Notes: generated by a model not told the origin, from the letters alone. Positions 38,946-50,036 are shown, counted from the stretch's first letter. The stretch is DNA of 64,000 nucleotides from Trichomonas vaginalis G3 (GCF_026262505.1 NC_067205.1:27606556-27670555); one strand, 5' to 3'. Numbers and translations: made by a program.

Positions 38946-40106
38946 TTAAATTAAATTAACCCTCGTTAGGATATCGTTGCAAATAAAGATCTGTTTCTCA
39001 GAAAGATCCTGATTTTCTGATAAATATTCTGTTGTAACTTCTACAAGGTTTAAGATATGAAAAACATTTTTGAATATTTCATCGCTATCAAATCTGCGGA
39101 AACATCTGGAATATAATTTCAAATATTTGTGAAGATTTGAATTCTCAATTGCATAATTAATTAAAAATTCATGTGAATTTAAAAAATCGGTAGATGAAAT
39201 TTGCATGGGTATAAGAGGAAGTACACAATAATACCCCTGAACTACATACTCTGTAAATGAATAGTGAGGAGAAAGACTTCGCAGAATTTCAAGTGTTTTT
39301 ATGAATTCTAAAGCCATCTCAGATGTTATATCGACTGCTTTATAAAATAAAACTATAAATTTGAGAAGATAAACAAAATCTTCGTTATTTATAATTGAAT
39401 TCACGTCATTAAAAAAGTTGAAATAATTTGATATTAGTATATCCGAACATGGAAGAGCAGTTGCATATCCTGGGTAATATTTTAATAATTTTGTAAAGAA
39501 ATTTGCAATTGCATAAGTTGAATATTGATTTTCGTACTCAATAATACTAGAAAAAATTTCTTTCTTGAGTAAAACTGCGTTTTGGAAGAATTCAACGTCA
39601 AGAATATTGTTTTTAATCAAAGCAATAAATGTATCGATGATATAGAGAGAATTGTCACTGCTGCTTATGAAACGTAATATCTCATCATATTGATCGGAAA
39701 ATGTTGATAAATAAAGGTATTGTATGTTATCTAAAGCTTTAAAATGAATTAATTTTAATGAAAAAATGAAAAAAATCTGGTTAATATAATGCGATAAATA
39801 TTCGAATAAATTTTCCAGTAGTATCAAATCTATTTGAAAGATATTCGAAGAAGTGATATTTTGAATTGTGAATTTTAATATTGTTTCATTTTGTGTAGAT
39901 TGCTCGATAATGAAATGTATCAAAAGATTCATTGAATATGAGTCAATGGAAAAGCTTAAATCCTTAGGGATATCCAAAATAAATCTTAATAAAGAAGATT
40001 CGTCTTAAAAATTAGCTTCCGAAAGTTCTATTTCAGTCGGAGCTGGAAGATTCCGATCATTTATGAATCTCGAAACGACAGAAAATTTGTATTGTTTATA
40101 TTTCAT
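38946..40106 (-). pseudogene. Helical-repeat-like passenger gene with one in-frame stop
   Basis: From the ATG at 40104-40106 the frame is open for 33 codons, meets TAA at 40005-40007, then continues in the same frame for 353 codons to 38946. An initiator TCATTTC lies 9 bases before the ATG (40112-40118), so the start is credible. The protein is helical and Leu/Ile/Phe-rich with repeated 'LLxxLhxhh' segments (LILLENLFEYLSHYINQIF, FVYLLKFIVLFYKAVD), suggesting an ARM/HEAT-like trichomonad family similar in style to the gene at 55084-55857. It sits between the MULE ends, so it was probably captured and is now decaying with a single nonsense change. Confidence 0.7.
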
Positions 40107-40524
40107 TATTCGAAATGATAAACTTCAAAATCTAAAATTTATTTTTTTACAATATATTTCATCCTATTGTCAAGGCTAAATTTTTCACCGGAAGTGTATC
40201 AAAAATTGATAAGATTTACGGTGATCTAATTATGACAATTCATTGCATCTCGTGATATAACGCAGATATAAACACAACTGATATTGCATAACTAATAATT
40301 GAGTCAAATAACTAAATTATGTGTTATATTTTACACATATTTCTTCAATTTTGTAATAAATGGATGTTTAACACTAATTTTTTAAGGACTTCGACTTTAG
40401 CATCACATAAATATGTTATTTTCTATATTAAAACGTAATTTTGGTGGTCTTAGAATAGAAAAATATGCAATATTCGTGGAGATAATGAGGGTTCTTAAAC
40501 ATGTTCTTAAAAATAAATAAAATA
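40107..40524. other. MULE non-coding segment
   Basis: Apart from the initiator at 40112-40118 nothing is seen. Confidence 0.5.
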
Positions 40525-41795
40525 CCCAGATTTTCCTTACTTTTACCACTCCCCATGTAATTTCTGGGGAAAACGATAATTCATTTTTTTTATGGATGAA
40601 TAGATCGTTTTCCTAGAAAGGACCTCATATCTCTGGCTAAAAAGAGTGTCAGATCCTAAATAGATTATTGATCTAGTGTACAAATCCAATAAAAAGCCTA
40701 TTTTTTTGGCTTTTTTGGTGCTCATTTTTTCGAAGATCTACATGAATATGGGGAAACCATCGGATTTTTTTGGTTAACCCACATCTTCATGTAGTCTGGA
40801 CTATCTTTCCTCGAAGGACCTCTTTACGGGTGTAAAAACTCATAAAGTTCTCAAAAGATTCATTCTCGATCTCCATGCTGAAAGAATTTACAATAAAAAA
40901 GAGATCTACGCATCAAACTACAGCCATAAATGAACTGAACCCCTAAAGCTCAGCTCTTAGTTTATCAAAAACGTCGAAATCCTTCTCATTGCAATCAAAT
41001 TTTCTCAATAACTCATAAGAAAAATCGAATTTTGATTAAGCCGATGTTATAGGTATCACAAATACTACAAACTTGAGCAATATCGAAATTGCCAGCAAAA
41101 GTTTGAAATTGCATTGCTCATATTTGTTTTGTAAACTAAAAATCTGCTTATATTATTCATTAATTTTTTATATATTATTCATATACTTTAATAAAAACAA
41201 TACTATTTCACCTTAAAAATGAATTTCATAAGTCAATATTATTTTTTTGAAAATGTATCAATTTTCGATTAAAACAACATGAGAATAAAATTTACGCAAA
41301 ATTATTTTAAAAAATGGTTTTAAAAATTTACAATTGATTAAGAATAAGATTGCAAGAAGTTTTGAAGTTTAATTTTAAGAAAAAAAAATTCGGATATTAT
41401 TCATGGATCTAAGTAATCTGATATTTGAGTATCGGCACTATGCATAAAACATATATTTATAGTTTTTTTGGAGTTTTATAATTTTAAATATATTCAAATT
41501 TGGCAATCCAATAGATTTTTAAAAAATAGGTAAATAAAAATAGATTACATATGCAGCAGATTTAGAACATGAAACAAATCTTATAGTGACCCAAAAAAAA
41601 ATTCATGATCCAAAAAAGAGAAAAATTAGCTAAAGGGAATAAAACCTTGGCATAATGAATCATTATGTTGGATGTTTCCACTACACTACACCGGCAGTTC
41701 GAAAAATGCCCTTGGTGGTTCTATTTAATAGCTACTCCCAACGATAGGCGGTGTCCCCAGCTTTAGAGAGGTGGTAAAAGTAAGGCAAATCTGGG
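40525..41795. mobile_element. 1.27-kb TA-flanked DNA element, copy 2 (inside the MULE)
   Basis: Almost identical to 3515-4782, in the same orientation, with the same CCCAG...CTGGG ends and TA on both sides. Differences are mostly A/T-run lengths and scattered changes, but they cluster in the tRNA-like part (41629-41695). Because it lies within the MULE it arrived after the MULE, or rode in with it. Confidence 0.8.
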
Positions 41796-41796
41796 T

Positions 41797-42850
41797 AATA
41801 CAAATCTTTATTCAATCTTTTGATATTGTTGGTCCTCTCTTTGTGAAAATACTTAACTTCAAAGAGTATTATGTTTTACCTAGTGAGGACCTTAAGTTTG
41901 CAAAAACATAATAAAAGTAAAATAAAAAAGATCGGATTTATCACAAAACTTTGAGTATTATAGGATTTAATATATTTTCTTAGTAGATTATATGATTTAG
42001 TTTCTTAAAATCTAAAGTATTTCTTGAGGAAAATATAAATTGAAATTCAAAAAGTAAAAAAAATGTAAACAAATCAAATTTTAAATGGACCAAATGTTGA
42101 TTTTTCATTCGTTTTCTCATTATCGAAAAAAATTTGGAAAGCTAAGAAGTCAATAACAAGTTATATAATACAACAAAAACCACATCGGATATGTTTTCAT
42201 CAAATAGTCTCCTAGATTTGTTATGAAATTAAAATATCATGATATTTTAAGGGCTTTTGATTTCAATATTAGAATTATTCAGTTATGTCGTGCTAATATC
42301 AATTGCTTTATACAATTAATCGTTTACAAGCTGCAAAAATCGAACAATAATTTGACTTTGTAAAAAAAGTGCGTCATTTTTATTCGTTATACTTACAAAA
42401 TGTAAACATTACGAGAAACATTTACATTTGTAAATGTAACAAGTAAATACATCAGATTTAAATTGTAAATGTAGTTTATCTCTCTCATCTCCTTTTTAAA
42501 AGGTATTACATACATACGAACGCATGGGTCACTCAATAATTAGCGTGATAATAATTGAGGATGGACTGTAATCGTAATTTTATTTTTGGACTTATATTTC
42601 GACATTTTGAAGTCGCTTGAAAGTCTTGCAAATGATTAAATTTGGAAAATTTGACCTAAGTCTGCATTATTTTGATGACTTAAACAATTCTATAAATCTG
42701 TTTTCCTAAAAATTTAAAAAGATATAATTTCAATTTCCCTAAATTTATGTAATTCATATATCACCAAAATATTTGGACTGCATTTCGTTTGTCTGCACCT
42801 AATTAAAGTCTAAATACCAATTAATTTTGGAGTTGCATTGCTTTTAATGT
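41797..42850. other. MULE right non-coding arm
   Basis: 1.05 kb, AT-rich, no gene seen before the right terminal repeat. Confidence 0.5.
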
Positions 42851-42937
42851 AAAAATGCACGTTTAGAAAAAGACGATAACGATTAAATTACAAAATCGAT
42901 AACGACGACGATTAAATTACAAAATCGATAACCTCTC
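42851..42937 (-). repeat. MULE right terminal inverted repeat
   Basis: Pairs with 12735-12821. It is followed by the exact 9-bp target copy ATAGTTTTT at 42938-42946. The outer end reads GAGAGG inward, a start often seen in Mutator-type ends. Confidence 0.85.
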
Positions 42938-42946
42938 ATAGTTTTT

Positions 42947-43367
42947 TTGACAATTAAATCTCAATTGCATATTTCGAAGGTTATTTATTCATACGAACTA
43001 CTTTTTTATCACTTAGCAAAATTACCTTTTCTTATGCTGGAAAATCACAATATTTCAAATGATTCCAAGAAGCTGTAAATACTATGATGGATTATATTAA
43101 TACTTGCGATGGTCATTATGAAAAGGGAATGGAGCTAATACATCATTAAAATTGATTCTTCATTCTTAAAACTTTTGATCGCATCAAATTCAAATAGTCT
43201 TTCAATTTTGAATGTGTTTTGAAAACCTTAAGGTTTAATAATAAGTGAGGCTTTAAATTTTATGCTAATTCATTTATCTGGTAAAATTTTGTAAACCTTT
43301 GTAAAGTGATATTTTTGTTGAAACTAAGATTTAAAGTTAACAGCTTAAAATTCAAAAGTAAGAAGGA
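42947..43367. other. Upstream region of the glycosyltransferase gene
   Basis: 420 bases without an open frame. The MULE landed about 430 bases before the gene's ATG. No clear initiator was found close to the start. Confidence 0.5.
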
Positions 43368-44873
43368 ATGAGGACTCTCATATTGCATGAAATCACCCTT
43401 TTCTGCTTTTTATTGATGTACTTAATAACAAGTTTGAGTTTTGTAAGTGATGTTAGTTTCAAAGTCGAAGAAAAAACGCTCATAACAAATTCACCATACT
43501 TAATTACGAACGATACATCATACGATAAAGCTCAAAATATAATTAGTTTGGTTTCAAATTTAATCATGCCTAATCAAACCAAAATAATTCCAAGTAGAAT
43601 TCCTCCTATTGAATATAAACCAGGAGATTGTATAAAAATAAAGAAATATATTCACCCCCTTGATTTCCCTGGTGTTGACGTTCAAGAATTGAATTTAAAG
43701 ATCCCAATACACGATCAACGAGTTCTTAAAGCTATTCTTCCAACAAACTACCAGATTGTATTCTTTTCAAGTGCAGCAATCAGAGAATTTACCAGATTAT
43801 ATCATTTTAAAAACGCATTGGTTACATATATGGGGGTTTTCTGCAAAGATTGTCAGGTTAAATTCCCTAATGATCATGTTGGTGTAGATACATCCTCAAT
43901 AACTGTCTCAAACAGAGTTATTGAAAATCTAATTATAGGTAAAACAACATTCATTCCATGGGGTCATTTCTTAACTGATTCTCCAATTTCATCCTTGCTC
44001 TACCTTCCGGAAGAAATTGTTAACAAATCACAATATTATTTCTACAAAGAAAGCTTTTTCTACGGTGACAATCTTAAAGCTTTTGGGTGGGGACATTTGC
44101 AAAGGGCCTCGCTTTATCGCGATGCAACATTAGTTAAAAACTTATACATGGCTGTTCCAAATGATTTTGTGAATGGTCAGACATATTTCTTTAGACTATT
44201 AAGAGAAAGATTAATGAAATTATACAAATGTGAAGATATAAAACCAACTCAGGGCACTATTTCAAATAAAGGTCTCTATAAACCTAGACATATTTCAAAT
44301 ATGGACAAACTTATTGAAAGAATCAGAGAGACGTATCCAAACATAACCTGGACTTACCATTCAGATGATCAAATATCAAACACAGCTGTTGCCATCAAAA
44401 TCCTATCAGCAACAAAGTATTTTGTAACTCCATGCGGATCAGCAGCTTTCAAAATATTATATATGCATGAGAATACTGGTATTTGTATTGTAGGAATGGC
44501 TATAACTGACTGGGCAAATCTTGGAATTTGCCAAGCAATGGGAATTTGGTGTACATACTCTTATAATCCAACTCTTCCATGGCTTGATAGAAGTACAGGT
44601 ATTATTGATATCGAAATGAATTTGAGATTTCTTTCTTATCTTATTTATGCTGTTGACAATCAGAAATGGCCAACAGTAACAAAAGATAAAGTTGAATTCT
44701 TGTTTGAGCAGGATATGCATAGAAAGATCCTTGATATTGATCCTTCATCATCCCTGCAAATTCCTTGCAATATTGATAAGTATTATGACAACTTAATTCA
44801 CCACAAATCTCAACCTAAGAGATGTGAATCAATTAAGTCGATCTATTTCGATAGAAACGTTCCAATGAGATAA
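43368..44873 (+). CDS. GT61/DUF563-family glycosyltransferase, type II membrane protein
   Basis: 501 residues. A single hydrophobic segment at about residues 8-26 (LFCFLLMYLITSLSFV) makes a type II Golgi/ER anchor. The DUF563 (GT61) domain spans about 190-440, with FFYGDNLKAFGWGHLQRAS, LLRERLMKLY, a YHSDDQISNTAVAIKIL segment and the conserved TPCGSAAFKILYM near residue 360. GT61 enzymes transfer sugars such as xylose, arabinose or GlcNAc in other eukaryotes; the donor and acceptor here cannot be told. Trichomonads have many members, probably for surface glycans. The stop TAA is followed by AAAA, giving an overlapping TAAA signal. Confidence 0.85.
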   Translation: MRTLILHEITLFCFLLMYLITSLSFVSDVSFKVEEKTLITNSPYLITNDTSYDKAQNIISLVSNLIMPNQTKIIPSRIPPIEYKPGDCIKIKKYIHPLDFPGVDVQELNLKIPIHDQRVLKAILPTNYQIVFFSSAAIREFTRLYHFKNALVTYMGVFCKDCQVKFPNDHVGVDTSSITVSNRVIENLIIGKTTFIPWGHFLTDSPISSLLYLPEEIVNKSQYYFYKESFFYGDNLKAFGWGHLQRASLYRDATLVKNLYMAVPNDFVNGQTYFFRLLRERLMKLYKCEDIKPTQGTISNKGLYKPRHISNMDKLIERIRETYPNITWTYHSDDQISNTAVAIKILSATKYFVTPCGSAAFKILYMHENTGICIVGMAITDWANLGICQAMGIWCTYSYNPTLPWLDRSTGIIDIEMNLRFLSYLIYAVDNQKWPTVTKDKVEFLFEQDMHRKILDIDPSSSLQIPCNIDKYYDNLIHHKSQPKRCESIKSIYFDRNVPMR

Positions 44874-45242
44874 AAATTTATTATATTATTGTTATGTATA
44901 TAAAATAAAGCATATATTGTTAAACCCAATGTCTGTTTCACTATATGTTCATTTAAATACATTCGATACAATATTTATGTATAAAAGATAAAAAAACTAT
45001 TGAGTAGCATGGAATTTCGAACTTTCCCAATGGTCAAAATTTTTAAATAGATGGTTATGCTGGCTGAAATACGGCTGAATTTTTGAGAGTGCATCGCGGC
45101 GGAATTTCAAAATTTTCGTCTCTTTGAAAATTAAATAATATTTATAACTAGCATAGCTAGCATAGGCTAATATTATGTTTATTCAAGCAGATTCACAAGC
45201 TAAGGTATATTGGCACTTTTCGGTTTTGGTCGCTCCTTTTTG
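44874..45242. other. Promoter region of the ribosomal protein gene
   Basis: 370 bases. TCACAA at 45193-45198 fits the initiator consensus but is about 45 bases before the ATG. The last 30 bases are pyrimidine-rich. An in-frame TTG at 45210 is not used as a start. Confidence 0.45.
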
Positions 45243-46061
45243 ATGTCTACCCAACAGGCAGCACCAGTTGAAGCTCAGGCACAAGCTCCACAAGAGCAGC
45301 AACAGCTCCGCGGTGAGATGCGCGGCCGTCGTGAAGGCCGTGGTCCACGCGGTCCACGCGCTCCACGTGGTCAACAGAAGGGCGGATGGCAGCCACGCAC
45401 AAAGCTCGGCCGTCTCGTCAAGTCCGGCAAGATAAAATCTATCGAGGAAATCTTCTACCACGCTATCCCAATCAAGGAAGCTGAAATCGTCGAGCATCTC
45501 CTCGGAGAAGATCTTAAGGACGAAATCATGAAGATCATGCCAGTCCAGAAGCAGACACGTGCTGGTCAGCGTACCCGCTTTAAAGCTATTGCCGCTGTCG
45601 GTGATGGCAAGGGCCATATCGGTCTCGGCATCAAGACAGCTGCTGAAGTTGCCAACGCTATCAAGGGCGCTACAATCTACGCTAAGCTCTCCATCCTTCC
45701 AGTTCGCCGTGGCTATTGGGGCAACAAGATCGGTCTTCCACATACAGTTCCAAACACAGTCACAGGCAAGTGCGGCTCCATCCGTATGCGCTTAATCCCA
45801 GCTCCACGTGGTTCTGGCATCGTCGCTGGTACAGCAGCTAAGAAGCTCCTCACAATGGCTGGCTTCGAGGATCTCTTCACATCCTCTCTTGGCCACACCA
45901 AGACAACATTCAACTTCCTTGTTGCTACATACAAGGCCATGGAAGAGACATTCAAGTTCCTCACACCAGACCAGTGGGAGGACCGCGCTTTCGAAGAGCA
46001 CCCATTCGTCAAGAACTCCGACTGGCTCCACGGAAAGAAGAAAGTTGACGCTGAAGAGTAA
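45243..46061 (+). CDS. 40S ribosomal protein S2 (uS5)
   Basis: 272 residues from [10 protein letters not shown]. The N-terminal Arg/Gly-rich stretch ([18 protein letters not shown]) is usual for eukaryotic S2. The S5 N-terminal domain follows ([20 protein letters not shown], then [10 protein letters not shown]), with the S5 C-terminal domain at about 170-240 ([19 protein letters not shown]). The protein sits in the small subunit near the decoding centre and mRNA entry. Codon use is strikingly different from its neighbours: mostly C-ending codons (AAG, CTC, ATC, GTC), as expected for a very highly expressed gene. The TAA stop overlaps TAAA. A long open frame on the other strand is a by-product of this codon bias. 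Confidence 0.97.
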   Translation: MSTQQAAPVEAQAQAPQEQQQLRGEMRGRREGRGPRGPRAPRGQQKGGWQPRTKLGRLVKSGKIKSIEEIFYHAIPIKEAEIVEHLLGEDLKDEIMKIMPVQKQTRAGQRTRFKAIAAVGDGKGHIGLGIKTAAEVANAIKGATIYAKLSILPVRRGYWGNKIGLPHTVPNTVTGKCGSIRMRLIPAPRGSGIVAGTAAKKLLTMAGFEDLFTSSLGHTKTTFNFLVATYKAMEETFKFLTPDQWEDRAFEEHPFVKNSDWLHGKKKVDAEE

Positions 46062-47238
46062 ATTACATATTGCTTGAATTAACAAAATATTTTACAATCC
46101 TCAAAATAGATTGATACAATACAAGAATAAATTCTAATGTAATATAAAATAAGTTATTATTTGTAAATTTTATCAAAAAGAGAAAAAAAAATAAATAATT
46201 TATCGTAAAATTTTTGATCATTTTGGGCTAAATGATTAATAAATAAAAATTTAATATAAAATAAATTGTTTTCTTGATTTTACTTTTTGTTGTTAATAAT
46301 AAATTCACCATAAAATCTAAGATTTTATTCTTATTTTTCAAAATTTCAATGATTTTTGGAATAAAAATTATTCATTTATATTTAGTGTTATGTAGATCTT
46401 TAGAATATATTGCTTCTTTAAAATGCAATTCTAGTATCATATCATTAAAAAAGCTTAATATGTTAATATTTTAGCTTCAATACTTATAAATTATTAAAAT
46501 CACTTTTATGAACTGATTCCAAACATCTAATAACAACCATTTCATCCTTCGATACATCAATAGTGCCAGTTTATTCTCATATTTCCATTCCTATATATAA
46601 AATCAAGATTATAACTATGAAATAGCAATCTGACGAGATTTAAAGAGTAGCCTAGCAATCCCACTGCTTAAAAAATTATCAATAAGTTTATAATCTCATT
46701 TTTCGCCCAAAACATTCAATAAAATTACAGACACTCATCATATTTATCCTACAAAACACATATTTTACTTAAAAAAATGAAATGCATGACAAATTTTTAA
46801 ATGTCAATGATAAGCATGCTGATCATCTTCTATCTCTTTTGGGCATCACATTCGAAATTCTGTGTAGGTCCATTGATTCAAAATTCAAAAGAAAATGAAT
46901 GGTTTTTACAATGTGTTCAATTATTTCCAATGAAATTACTGCCATTCTCAAATTAAATTATCAAAATAGGTGCATGTCAGATTCTAAGCATTTCTATCCA
47001 CAAATAATTGCGAGATTAAAGAAATATAGGAAACTAAAGAAAATCAAAATCGAATAGTTCTATGAGAAAAAATAATGCAAAATGCATCTCTATTTGATAT
47101 ATATTATGTATTCATTGACTTGAGTATCTGAACTTTTCACTGAGGTCTTCAATCTAAAATCAAAGACCTTTTTAAAATTTACAATACTATTTAAACACAG
47201 CTATTGAAAATTATGACCAAAACCGTTATGACATTCAA
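46062..47238. other. Intergenic, no gene seen
   Basis: A 1.2-kb AT-rich spacer. A 66-codon open frame at 46274-46474 is low-complexity and not called. Confidence 0.5.
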
Positions 47239-47991
47239 ATGTTCAACTCGAATCCTTTTGAAATGCCCTCAAACATGGGAGGCATGGTTCCGCAGCAGCA
47301 GTGGAACCAGCCACCTCCTACATATCAGCAGCCTCCTCCCGCTGAGGCTGATGACGGAATGGGCGGCGAAGACGGTGATAATTCAAAACGCCCACCAAAC
47401 GCCTTCATCCTTTACAGCCAGGCAATGAGACCACAAGTTAGACAAGAAAATCCTTCATTGTCCAACACTGAGTGTTCCAGACTCTTAGGAAAAATGTGGA
47501 AAGAAGTTCCGAATGACATCAAACTTCAGTACAAACAGAGAGCTTCTGCTATGCAAGCTGACTTTAAGAGAGATCATCCAGATTACACATACAGAAAAGC
47601 TCGCAGGAAACGCGCTTTGAACGAATTATTAACAAAGTCTTCCCAAGTTGCCCCAGGCATGTATCCTCCAGCCATGGGAGGTGATTCTGCCGCCTGGCCA
47701 CCACAGGGAGGCGTTTTCCCAATGCAGGGCATGGGAATGCCAGGATTCTCCAATTTACCTGGCCAGCCATCTTTAGGCTCCGTTCCAAGCGTCCCTGGAA
47801 TGCCTTCTAGTCAACCACCGGCAATGTTCGCTCCTCCAGCCGTTCCGGGAACTCAACTGTCAACTTCCCTTAATCCAACTCAATCTCCAGCTGCTACAGC
47901 ATCTCAACCACAAAATCAACCACTTTACCAAATGCCAGGATTTCCAGGAATGCTTAATACATCTGGAATGTTTGGATTCACAGGCAAATAA
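47239..47991 (+). CDS. HMG-box DNA-binding protein
   Basis: 250 residues. The HMG box lies at about 52-125: KRPPNAFILYSQAMRPQVRQ, LSNTECSRLLGKMWKEVP and YKQRASAMQADFKRDHPDY, with the core Pro, Asn-Ala-Phe, Trp and Tyr residues of the single-box, sequence-specific (Sox/MATA-like) class. A basic RKARRKRALNE segment follows. The N-terminus is Gln/Pro-rich, and the C-terminal half is a Pro/Met/Gly/Ala-rich low-complexity tail (GMGMPGFSNLPGQP). Probably a transcription or chromatin factor in the nucleus. The ATG is preceded by TTCAA, as in the ankyrin gene downstream. Confidence 0.92.
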   Translation: MFNSNPFEMPSNMGGMVPQQQWNQPPPTYQQPPPAEADDGMGGEDGDNSKRPPNAFILYSQAMRPQVRQENPSLSNTECSRLLGKMWKEVPNDIKLQYKQRASAMQADFKRDHPDYTYRKARRKRALNELLTKSSQVAPGMYPPAMGGDSAAWPPQGGVFPMQGMGMPGFSNLPGQPSLGSVPSVPGMPSSQPPAMFAPPAVPGTQLSTSLNPTQSPAATASQPQNQPLYQMPGFPGMLNTSGMFGFTGK

Positions 47992-48490
47992 TTTATTTTA
48001 TTTAATGAATATTTCCGAATTGTATGAAATATTCTTTATCGTTCATACATTTACGCCATCTTTCGCCTATGATATTTATATCTAAAATATAACTTTCAGA
48101 AATTTCCATTGCGAATTTTGGAATTTGTGAAGTAAACCAGCCATTTACAGATAAATCAGGATGCAAAGATTATGTAGGTTATAATGTAACTTACAAAATA
48201 TCTAGAATGCATGGTAAAAATTATGAAATCTTGAAAATATTGAATTATCTTAACAACTCTTCCAATATATTATTATATCTGGCAAGTATATAAAAATGTT
48301 CAATTAATGAATCTAGAATATTATTTTTTTAAGTGATTTTTATTGAATTTTACATTCATCAGCGGTTATTCTTTCAATTTTTTGAATGCATTATGCATGA
48401 TTTGTCTAATATTTTTATATACAATGATATTTAATTATTAAAATTGCTTTCTGAAATTGAGAAGGTTCGTTAGGTTTTCTTCCCTTTCAA
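47992..48490. other. Intergenic, no gene seen
   Basis: 500 bases, AT-rich. CCCTTTCAA stands directly before the next ATG and may be a core promoter element. Confidence 0.45.
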
Positions 48491-49756
48491 ATGTCGAATC
48501 AGCAATTACCAAACAAAAGCTTTGATGAACTCGTTATGGAATACAAAGATTATATCGATGTGTTTGATAGCCTGTTTAAGCTGAATACACATGATCCAGA
48601 TTATCTTTTAAGTTTGTATCAGCAAATTAAAACAGTTTTAATAGAAAAATATTGTTTTTACACTGATCCAGTACTTTCATCTATTGATGATGCTTGCGAT
48701 AAGAATAACAAATATGTACGGGAGTATTGGAAACTTTTTAAAATGATTTGTGATGAATTTCAAGTTCATTTTACAGATGAAGATTTATGGTCTGACTATT
48801 TTACTGCATTAATTAGTGTCGTTTATGGTGTCAAATGGTATGTTAATGATTTTTTTACAAATCAAACTGAAGAAGAATTATTAAATATTCACAGAAATTT
48901 TCCTATTCTTGAATACACAATGAATGACGACATCATGAAATTTAAGGAGTATATAACAGAGCATGGTTTCGATCCGAAAGAAACATACTTAAAAAGCTAT
49001 TATCATCGTTGGAATTTACTTGAATTCTGTGCTTATTATGGATCAGTAAATATTTGGAAATTTCTTTTATCAAACTTCAAAATTGAGATATCAAAGAAGT
49101 GCTTGGAACTTGCTTTCTTTTCAGGTAATGTTGACATAATTAATGACTGTACTAACGCAGGGATTGAACCAAATGATACTTGCCGTGAAAATGCAATTGC
49201 TTCTCATAGAATCGAAAGCATTGAATACTTGAACGAGCGATATGGTTTTGATGTTAATATAATGTATGTTACATATTATTATAATCTTAGATATTTCTTG
49301 AAACTTCTTGATACCGGGTTTGATATTGATATGTTGTTTAACTATAGTCCTGTTTTTTGCATTCCTAATTTATGTCAACATCTTATTGATAAAAGGGCTG
49401 ATATTCATAAGAGTTTTGGAGATTCTACATTCAGAATGAGTTCTAAATCAATGAAAATGCGCTTGTTTCTCATAGAAAAAGGTGTTGAAATAGATAAAAT
49501 GTGCATCTTCCCTGCAGCATTTAATAATTATCCTGATCAAATAAAACTTCTTCATAGTCATGGTGTAGATATCAATATGAAGAATAAATATGGGGAAACA
49601 CCATTACATCTTGCAGCCAAGAATAATAGCTATGATGCATTGAAAACTTTGATTGAACTTGGTGCAGATTTGAAAGTTAAAGATAATTTAGGATATACTC
49701 CATTTGATGTAGCAAAATATGAGTCATTTGAAATACTAAGTAAATATGAAAATTAA
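48491..49756 (+). CDS. Ankyrin-repeat protein of the DUF3447 type
   Basis: 421 residues. The N-terminal ~130 residues are helical with many Tyr/Asp/Phe. A DUF3447-like region follows at about 150-270 (SYYHRWNLLEFCAYYGSVNI, KKCLELAFFSGNVDIINDC). Canonical ankyrin repeats come at the C-terminus, about 355-420: NKYGETPLHLAAKNNSYDAL, KTLIELGADLK and DNLGYTPFDVAKYES. This combination is a very large trichomonad family. Ankyrin repeats bind proteins; the specific partner is unknown. The protein is soluble, with no signal or membrane segment. Confidence 0.92.
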   Translation: MSNQQLPNKSFDELVMEYKDYIDVFDSLFKLNTHDPDYLLSLYQQIKTVLIEKYCFYTDPVLSSIDDACDKNNKYVREYWKLFKMICDEFQVHFTDEDLWSDYFTALISVVYGVKWYVNDFFTNQTEEELLNIHRNFPILEYTMNDDIMKFKEYITEHGFDPKETYLKSYYHRWNLLEFCAYYGSVNIWKFLLSNFKIEISKKCLELAFFSGNVDIINDCTNAGIEPNDTCRENAIASHRIESIEYLNERYGFDVNIMYVTYYYNLRYFLKLLDTGFDIDMLFNYSPVFCIPNLCQHLIDKRADIHKSFGDSTFRMSSKSMKMRLFLIEKGVEIDKMCIFPAAFNNYPDQIKLLHSHGVDINMKNKYGETPLHLAAKNNSYDALKTLIELGADLKVKDNLGYTPFDVAKYESFEILSKYEN

Positions 49757-50036
49757 TAACATTATATTTTCCATTGCAGCTGATAACTCTTTTTAAACAA
49801 AGTTAAAATTTTCGATTATTTTTTTTTAAAATCAGATCTCTATATCATTCCCATAGTTCATAGAAGTAATAACTAATTTAAACCCACATGATTAGTGAGA
49901 TATCTAAAATTCTGATATCCAATCGTATCTCATTTAGTTGTTGAAAGATAATTTTTTACCCATTAAAAGTATGTATTCAATATAATCTTTCCGCAACATA
50001 ATTATAGTCCGATTATGATTATGATTTTAATCATCG

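Larger units (their letters stand above)
12735..42937 (-). mobile_element. Mutator-like element (MULE), host of nested Maverick, mariner and a 1.27-kb element
   Basis: The element is bounded by 87-bp inverted repeats (12735-12821 and 42851-42937) and by an exact 9-bp direct duplication ATAGTTTTT (12726-12734 and 42938-42946); 9-bp duplications are the MULE hallmark. It encodes a MULE-type DDE transposase with a C-terminal SWIM zinc finger on the minus strand, which is interrupted by a 22.5-kb Maverick. Subtracting the Maverick and the 1.27-kb element leaves about 6.4 kb. Other cargo is a chromodomain-like ORF and a decayed passenger gene. The transposase shows extra disruptions of its own, so the element is no longer autonomous. 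Confidence 0.85.

Noticed and set aside
40543-40725. 60-codon ORF in copy 2 of the 1.27-kb element
   Set aside because: It is not kept in copy 1, where an A/T run has a different length, so it is not a conserved coding region.
45183-45743. 186-codon open frame antisense to the ribosomal protein gene
   Set aside because: It is a by-product of the strong C-ending codon bias of the plus-strand gene; its residues are repetitive Leu/Ala/Trp with no family feature.
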